Shown: one piece after another, positions 58,337 through 64,000 of the stretch
Numbering within the stretch: the first letter of the stretch is position 1
How the letters are laid out: every line of letters begins with the position of its first letter
Assembly: GCA_025201345.1 (NCBI GenBank)
Contig: JAIXMG010000003.1
Coordinates: forward strand, 248,001-312,000
DNA from: Thamnidium elegans
Lineage: Eukaryota > Mucoromycota > Mucoromycetes > Mucorales > Mucoraceae
DNA length: 64,000 nt
Direction: 5' to 3'
Notes under the pieces: generated by a model
What the model was told of the DNA's origin: nothing
The model's database searches: none
What the model saw: only the letters and a program-made list of their open reading frames with translations
Program-made: the position numbers and the translations under genes

Positions 58337-61300
58337 ATGTCGCATCAACAAGGACAAGGTATTCCATTGTCTCAACAACAATACGGACAGCAACAACAAT
58401 CTATTGATGAGCAAGATTTATTCACAGATTATCAACAGTTATTTGTAGACACTCATCCGCAACCAGAATTCAACAATAATGGATTCTATAATAACAGTCC
58501 ACAATATCCAACTCATTTTATACCACAAGAGACTTCCCAACCTCCTCCTCAACAGTTTAATTCTCTACTCAATTTCTCTAATAATAACAACAACACAGCT
58601 ACTTCTTCAACTTATCAGGGCAGCTATGACGGGGTCCCAATATCTGGACCCAATCATCAGCCAAGGATTTATGATAATATGACCAATCAGTTACAAAACT
58701 TTGCTCCAATGCATCAACAACACCAGTATCAACATCAGCAACAGTTGCAGCAACAAATGTTAATTCAAAGACAACAGCAATTACATTTACAACAACAATT
58801 ACATCGTCAAAAGCAACAGCAACAACAACAGCAACAGCAGCAACATCACCATCAACAACAACAACAGCAACATCAGTTCCATCAATCTCATCAGTATCGT
58901 CCACCTCAACAACAACAACAACAGCAACAACAACAAATCTTATTTCAACAGCAACAACAACGTTCCCCAATTCCTTCATCTCGATCGTCTTCTCAAAAGA
59001 GATCCAGTAGAAACACCAAGAGAAAAGTGAAATATGATGAATCCACTGATGATGAACCAGAAGACCTTGCTGAAGAAGATGAAGATGAAGATGAAGTGTT
59101 GGCTGAAGCATCAGATGATAGTGATTTTGAATCTAATCCCACTTCCACTACTACTACTAAAAAAGTGTATCATCAGCAACACCAAGCTGCAACCGATGTA
59201 CCTGTTGTTATGATTCCTATGGCAACCAAAACATTTGAAAAGATGTTGGATTACAGAATCAATCCAAACACAAGAAAAGCAGAATTATTGGTTAAATACA
59301 AGTATGCTAGTTATCATCATGTTGAATGGTTACCAAAAGAAAAGATTGAAGCTGAACATTTGGGTAAACATCGCGTTAAAAAGTTCTTGACGAAATGGAA
59401 TAGTGAAGGTCAAAAGGGTGAAGATTATTCAGAGTATCTCAAAGTAGATAGAATTATTGATGAAGGTGAATTGGCTGATCCTATCACGGGTGAACCAAGT
59501 ATCTTTTATTTGGTTAAATGGAATGGGTTGTTTTATGATGCCAGTACTTGGGAAAGCGAAGATGACGTACAAAAAGTAAGTTACCTGGTTTTATATTATA
59601 AGGTATCGTATATATTAAAAACGAAAAAAAAAAATAGATGGATGCTAGTAAAATTCACGAATTTCAAAGACATCGTATTATCCCTCAAGAGAAACTTCCT
59701 AACCCACCAAAGAGACCAGACTACACACATTTTATAAAATATAATGCTGGTATTAAATACAAGTTTGGTAACGAATTACGTAGTTATCAATTAGAAGGTT
59801 TAAACTGGATTCGATTTTGTTATTATAATTATCGCTCTTGTATTTTAGCTGATGAAATGGGTCTTGGTAAAACTGTTCAATCTGTTGCCTTTTTAAATGA
59901 TTTGTACTATCAACTTAATGTTCGTGGACCATTCTTAATCGTTGCACCATTATCAAGTAAAACATTAAAGCACAAACACACACACACACAAAGCTAATTT
60001 TTTTTTTTAATTCTTTAGCTATACCGCATTGGGAAAGAGCTTTTAGAGCTTGGACTGATTTAAACGTTATTGATTACCGTGGAAGTGTATTATCTCGTAG
60101 CTTACTCGTAGAAACTGAATTCTATTACAAGGACGTACAAAGCAAACCTATCCCTAACCGATTTAAATTTGATGTCTTGATCACAACCTATGAGATGGCT
60201 TCAGTAGGTGCCCCTCATATAAAGGATATCCCTTGGAAATGTGCTGTATTTGATGAAGCACATCGATTAAAGAACAAACAATCCAAAGTAGGCGAAATCT
60301 TAAAAGGATTCTCTGTCGACCACAAGTTGTTATTAACCGGCACACCTTTACAAAACAATCTGGATGAGTTGTATAGTTTACTTAACTTTATGCAACCTGA
60401 AATATTTAATAACGAAAGAGCCTTCTTTACTGAATATGGTAATTTACAAACTGCTCATGAAGTTGAAAAATTGCAAGCTCTTTTAAAACCAATCATGTTG
60501 AGAAGATTTAAAGAAGATGTTGAAAAAAGTATTCCTGTAAAAGAAGAAACCGTCATTGAAGTTGAATTAACTAATCCTCAAAAGAAGTGGTATCGTGCTA
60601 TTCTTGAAAAGAATTTTAGTTTCTTGAGAAAAGGAGCCAAATGTAAGTTTTTCTTTATTTTTATATGCGTAAAAAAAAACAGGTACTAATGGTGTATATA
60701 TGTGTAGCCAATAAAGAAATGCCTCATCTACGTAACATTATGATGCAATTACGTAAATGTTGTATTCATCCGTACTTATTAGAAGGTGCTGAAGAAGTCA
60801 TTGTTAGTGATAGTCGAGCCCAGACTCCCCAAGAACAATTTTCTTGTTTGATTGATTCTTCTGGTAAATTAGTATTGATTGATAAACTTTTACGTAAATT
60901 GTTTGAAGGAAACCATAAAGTCTTGATCTTTTCTCAATTCACTAGGTAAATAAATATATACATATACTTGTAATCCACTTAAATCTAAACTTTTTTTCTT
61001 TTTCTTTTTTTAGTTGTCTTGATATCTTATCAGATTACCTTCGTGGAAGACAGTACCCTCATGAACGTATCGATGGTAGTGTTCCAGGTGATCAAAGACA
61101 AGCTGCTATTGATCGATTCTCTACCCTTCCAATTAATCAATCCTTTGTATTTTTATTATGTACAAGAGCCGGTGGTGTTGGTATTAATTTAACAGTAAGT
61201 TTTTTTTTTTTTTTTTTTTTTTTTTTTGAAAAAAAATGGAGGGTGGTTACCAGAGAGAATAAACTTTTTTTTTCTTGTAGGCTGCCGATACATGTATTAT

Positions 61301-63982
61301 CTTTGATAGTGATTGGAACCCTCAAAACGATTTACAAGCTCAAGCACGTTGTCATCGTATTGGTCAAACCAAGCCTGTACAAGTATACCGTCTTATCTGT
61401 CGCAATACTTATGAAAAGGACATGTTTGACAGAGCCGGTATGAAACTTGGTTTAGATAAAGCGGTGATGCAACGTATGGACAACAGTACTCAAAACCGAT
61501 CCAGTGAAGAAAACTCCAATATGTCCAAGAACGAATTAAACCGAAAAGAGATTGAAGCGTTGTTAAAGAAGGGAGCCTATGGCGCTGTGATGGATGATGA
61601 AGAGAGCCAACAATTTTGTGAAGAAGACATTGATCAAATTCTGGAACGTCGTACCACTGTCATTCGCCACGAAGGAAATGAAAAGGGATCCATCTTTTCA
61701 AAGGCAACGTTTTCTTCTTCTACGGAGCAAGGTGTTGAATTGGACGATCCAGACTTTTGGGAAAAGTGGGCTGCTAAAGCTAATTTGGATGTACAGGAGA
61801 CCCCCGATGAAAATGGGTTGATTGTTTATGAACCACGTCGTAGACGTCAAGTCCAAAGGTTTGGTACACGTAATGCTGACGGTGCTTATTCATCCAACGA
61901 TAACGCAGATGACTCCGATGCGTATGAAGACGATACTGAAAAATCGGGTAAACGAGATTTACCTCGTCCCTGGACACTTTCTGAAAAGACCAAATACGAA
62001 CGTAAATTAATGATTTATGGATACGGACCATGGCAACAGATGCAACTTCATTTCCCCCGTAGAACAGAAAAGGATCTTAAATTTGCTACGCGTTATTTAA
62101 TGCGTAAAGTACGTCATGTGATTGAACCCAATTCAGAAGAAGATCGAAAGCTTTTGGAAGATATTGATTTTATATTGGAAAGTGATAATCAAGATCAGTC
62201 CCCCGATGAAACCGTACCTTACCTTGGCGCGTCTAAAAAACATACAGCTGAATTCAGATCCTTTTTAATTCAAGCACCTGCTGATTATATTGAACATATT
62301 GAGAGAAAAGGTAGAAACTTTTTATTAAGAATTCAAATGTTACATATGGTAAGGGATAGAATTGTACCAAAGGATTGGGAAGCTGCCAAGATATTGCCTA
62401 TACCAAAAGTAACAGGTTCGTTACCTTGTGATTGGTGGGGTGAAGATGAGGATCGTGATTTACTCTTGGGTATATGTAAACATGGTTATCAGCAATATTT
62501 AACTATGCGTAAGGATAAAGAATTCTGTTTCTACGGTAAAAAATTCGATGATAGTAAAGCTGGAACGTTGCAAGAGGATGATGAAGAACCCGTTACACAA
62601 GATGAAACATATGATGCTGGGTCTACTAATGAAGATGTCACTGTATATGTTTGGCCATCGAAAGCTGATATTGGTATGCGTCTTCGTCGAATTATTGCCG
62701 CATTTTTGCGAGAACAAGGTAACGAAACTCGAAGAAGAAGAGGTGGAGCAAGTAATGCAACTGGTGGCGCCCGATCGAACACAACCGGTCGATCTTCTCG
62801 TCGTACAACCGACTCTGGTAACCGATGGCAAAAGAAAAACCGCGGTGACTTTATGAGAACCATCCTTTCATTTGGTGTTGAGACAATTGCCGGAGATCCC
62901 AATATTCGTTGGAATCGATTTAGAGAAATTTCAGGTTTAGAAAATCGTACAGATGCTTCGTTAGACTTATATTATTATAAATTTATTGCGGCGTGTAAAG
63001 AAATTATGAAGAAACAACAAAAAGCTACAGAAGACGAACAAAAGAGTCGTGAGTCAAGTGAAGAAGCTGCAACTGAAGAATTGGAATTGGTTGATACAAT
63101 TCCATATGATAAGGCAAGAAGAGCTTTAAAACGTGTTGATCAAATGAAGAAAATTCGTGAACAAGTTGTTGTGGATCCTGACTATGATGCTTCTATTTCA
63201 AAAGCTAGAAAGACATCTGGTTTACCGCCGTAAGTTATTTTTATAAATATATTTTTCAAAATAATTAATTTTTTCTTTCTTTATGTAGATGGTGGGAAGT
63301 ACCATTACATGATAAAGCTTTATTGGAAGGTATTTGTAAACATGGTATCGGTAGACACGATCTTATGGTAAACGATACCGAATTACCATTTCATCGTATC
63401 GTTCAAAAAAACATTGAAAATAGTTCGCTTGTCGATCCCAATCTTGAATCTACAGCCGCCATGTTAATTCGTATTGCTTGGCCTAAAGAATTAGTTATTC
63501 AAAGACGTATTGATGCCTTATGTGAACTTATCCTTCGACCCAAGCAGCCTCAAAAGCGACAAATCCGTAGTCGTAAACGTAAGACGCCATCCGAATCAAG
63601 TAGCATGGCATCTAAAACGCCTGTTACGTCGTCCACGATACCTCCACCCCATGTAGCCAATCGACAATACCTAAGTGATATAGCAACCGATAGTGAAGAA
63701 GAGGAAGATGAAGAGGAAGACGAAGAATTGAATAGACAGAAGAGAGCACGTTATGAGTTATATTTACAACAACAAAGAAAGCGTGTTCCTACAAAGCCTC
63801 TAAAATCCCAAGGATTTAGAAACCCTTCTCATCCATCCATAAATCCACCCTCCAATTCTTCCAGTACTATGGGTACTCCCTCTACCAATCGTGATGATGA
63901 GGAAATGGAAGATGGTGAAATAGCCTATTCCGACGATGAAGATAATAACAATATGTTAGTAGACTCAGCATTTGCATTTTAA
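58337..63982 (+). CDS. CHD chromatin remodeller, CHD6-9/Kismet-like subfamily
   Basis: Seven exons: 58337-59575, 59638-59956, 60019-60642, 60708-60945, 61014-61194, 61281-63229 and 63289-63982, in frame, 1747 residues. The N-terminus (about 1-215) is Gln-rich with polyQ/His tracts, then an acidic stretch. Tandem chromodomains lie at about 300-413 ([39 protein letters not shown]). The Snf2 ATPase has [23 protein letters not shown] (about 488), FDEAHRLKN (about 597), [17 protein letters not shown] and [14 protein letters not shown]. After the motor come the linked regions typical of CHD6-9: [41 protein letters not shown] and, in the last exon, [20 protein letters not shown]. It probably slides nucleosomes in the nucleus. 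The tail is Ser/acidic. The stop is 18 bases from the window end. Confidence 0.92.
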
Positions 63983-64000
63983 ACAAAAAAATATATATGA

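Noticed and set aside
58337..58990. Gln-rich N-terminus considered as a separate gene or non-coding repeat
   Set aside because: It is continuous in frame with the chromodomains and starts with a good ATG, so it is the disordered head of the CHD protein.

Overview
This window looks like nuclear DNA of an early-diverging filamentous fungus, most likely Mucoromycota and probably Mucorales. It is very AT-rich and full of A/T homopolymers. Its genes are compact and carry short GT-AG introns of about 45-100 nt. The gene complement is typically fungal: an SPX/VTC-type protein, an Slm/Ask10-type F-BAR+PH protein, Dal5-like permeases and Rrd/PTPA. One gene belongs to a multigene family I associate with Mucorales. 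No database search was possible, so the placement is inference.

Layout. 1-4142: 3' end of a VTC-domain gene, a ChaC gamma-glutamylcyclotransferase and a ZIP metal transporter. 5171-7781: a DNA transposon-like insertion with 330-bp terminal inverted repeats, a TA target duplication and a broken PD-(D/E)XK-nuclease-like reading frame. 9211-19680: an adenylate kinase, a J-domain/Tmemb_185A-like membrane protein, an aspartyl aminopeptidase, a RasGEF and a wax-synthase-like MBOAT. 19681-32245: gene-poor accessory stretch with an orphan RING-CH fragment, a dense array of DNA hairpins, a coiled-coil gene, a 5'-truncated LINE with clear target duplication, and a multi-exon PD-(D/E)XK-like gene. 32246-42930: an Slm/Ask10-like gene followed by three tandem paralogous MFS permeases. 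44751-63982: a PLC-like phosphodiesterase, an S9 prolyl-oligopeptidase, STT3, a secreted unknown protein, a PP2A activator, V-ATPase subunit A and a CHD6-9/Kismet-like chromatin remodeller (complete at its 3' end).

Organisation. Many neighbours are convergent with very short gaps (21, 42, 93 and 145 bp), so their transcripts probably overlap at the 3' ends. Others are divergent pairs sharing a promoter region (ChaC/ZIP, PLC/S9, STT3/secreted protein, PTPA/VMA1). The housekeeping genes do not form one pathway. The only functional cluster is the MFS trio, which has identical intron phases and one intron-loss (or gain) event. Exon coordinates in the entries were derived by hand from splice signals and reading-frame continuity. 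Where canonical splicing does not keep the frame I say so.
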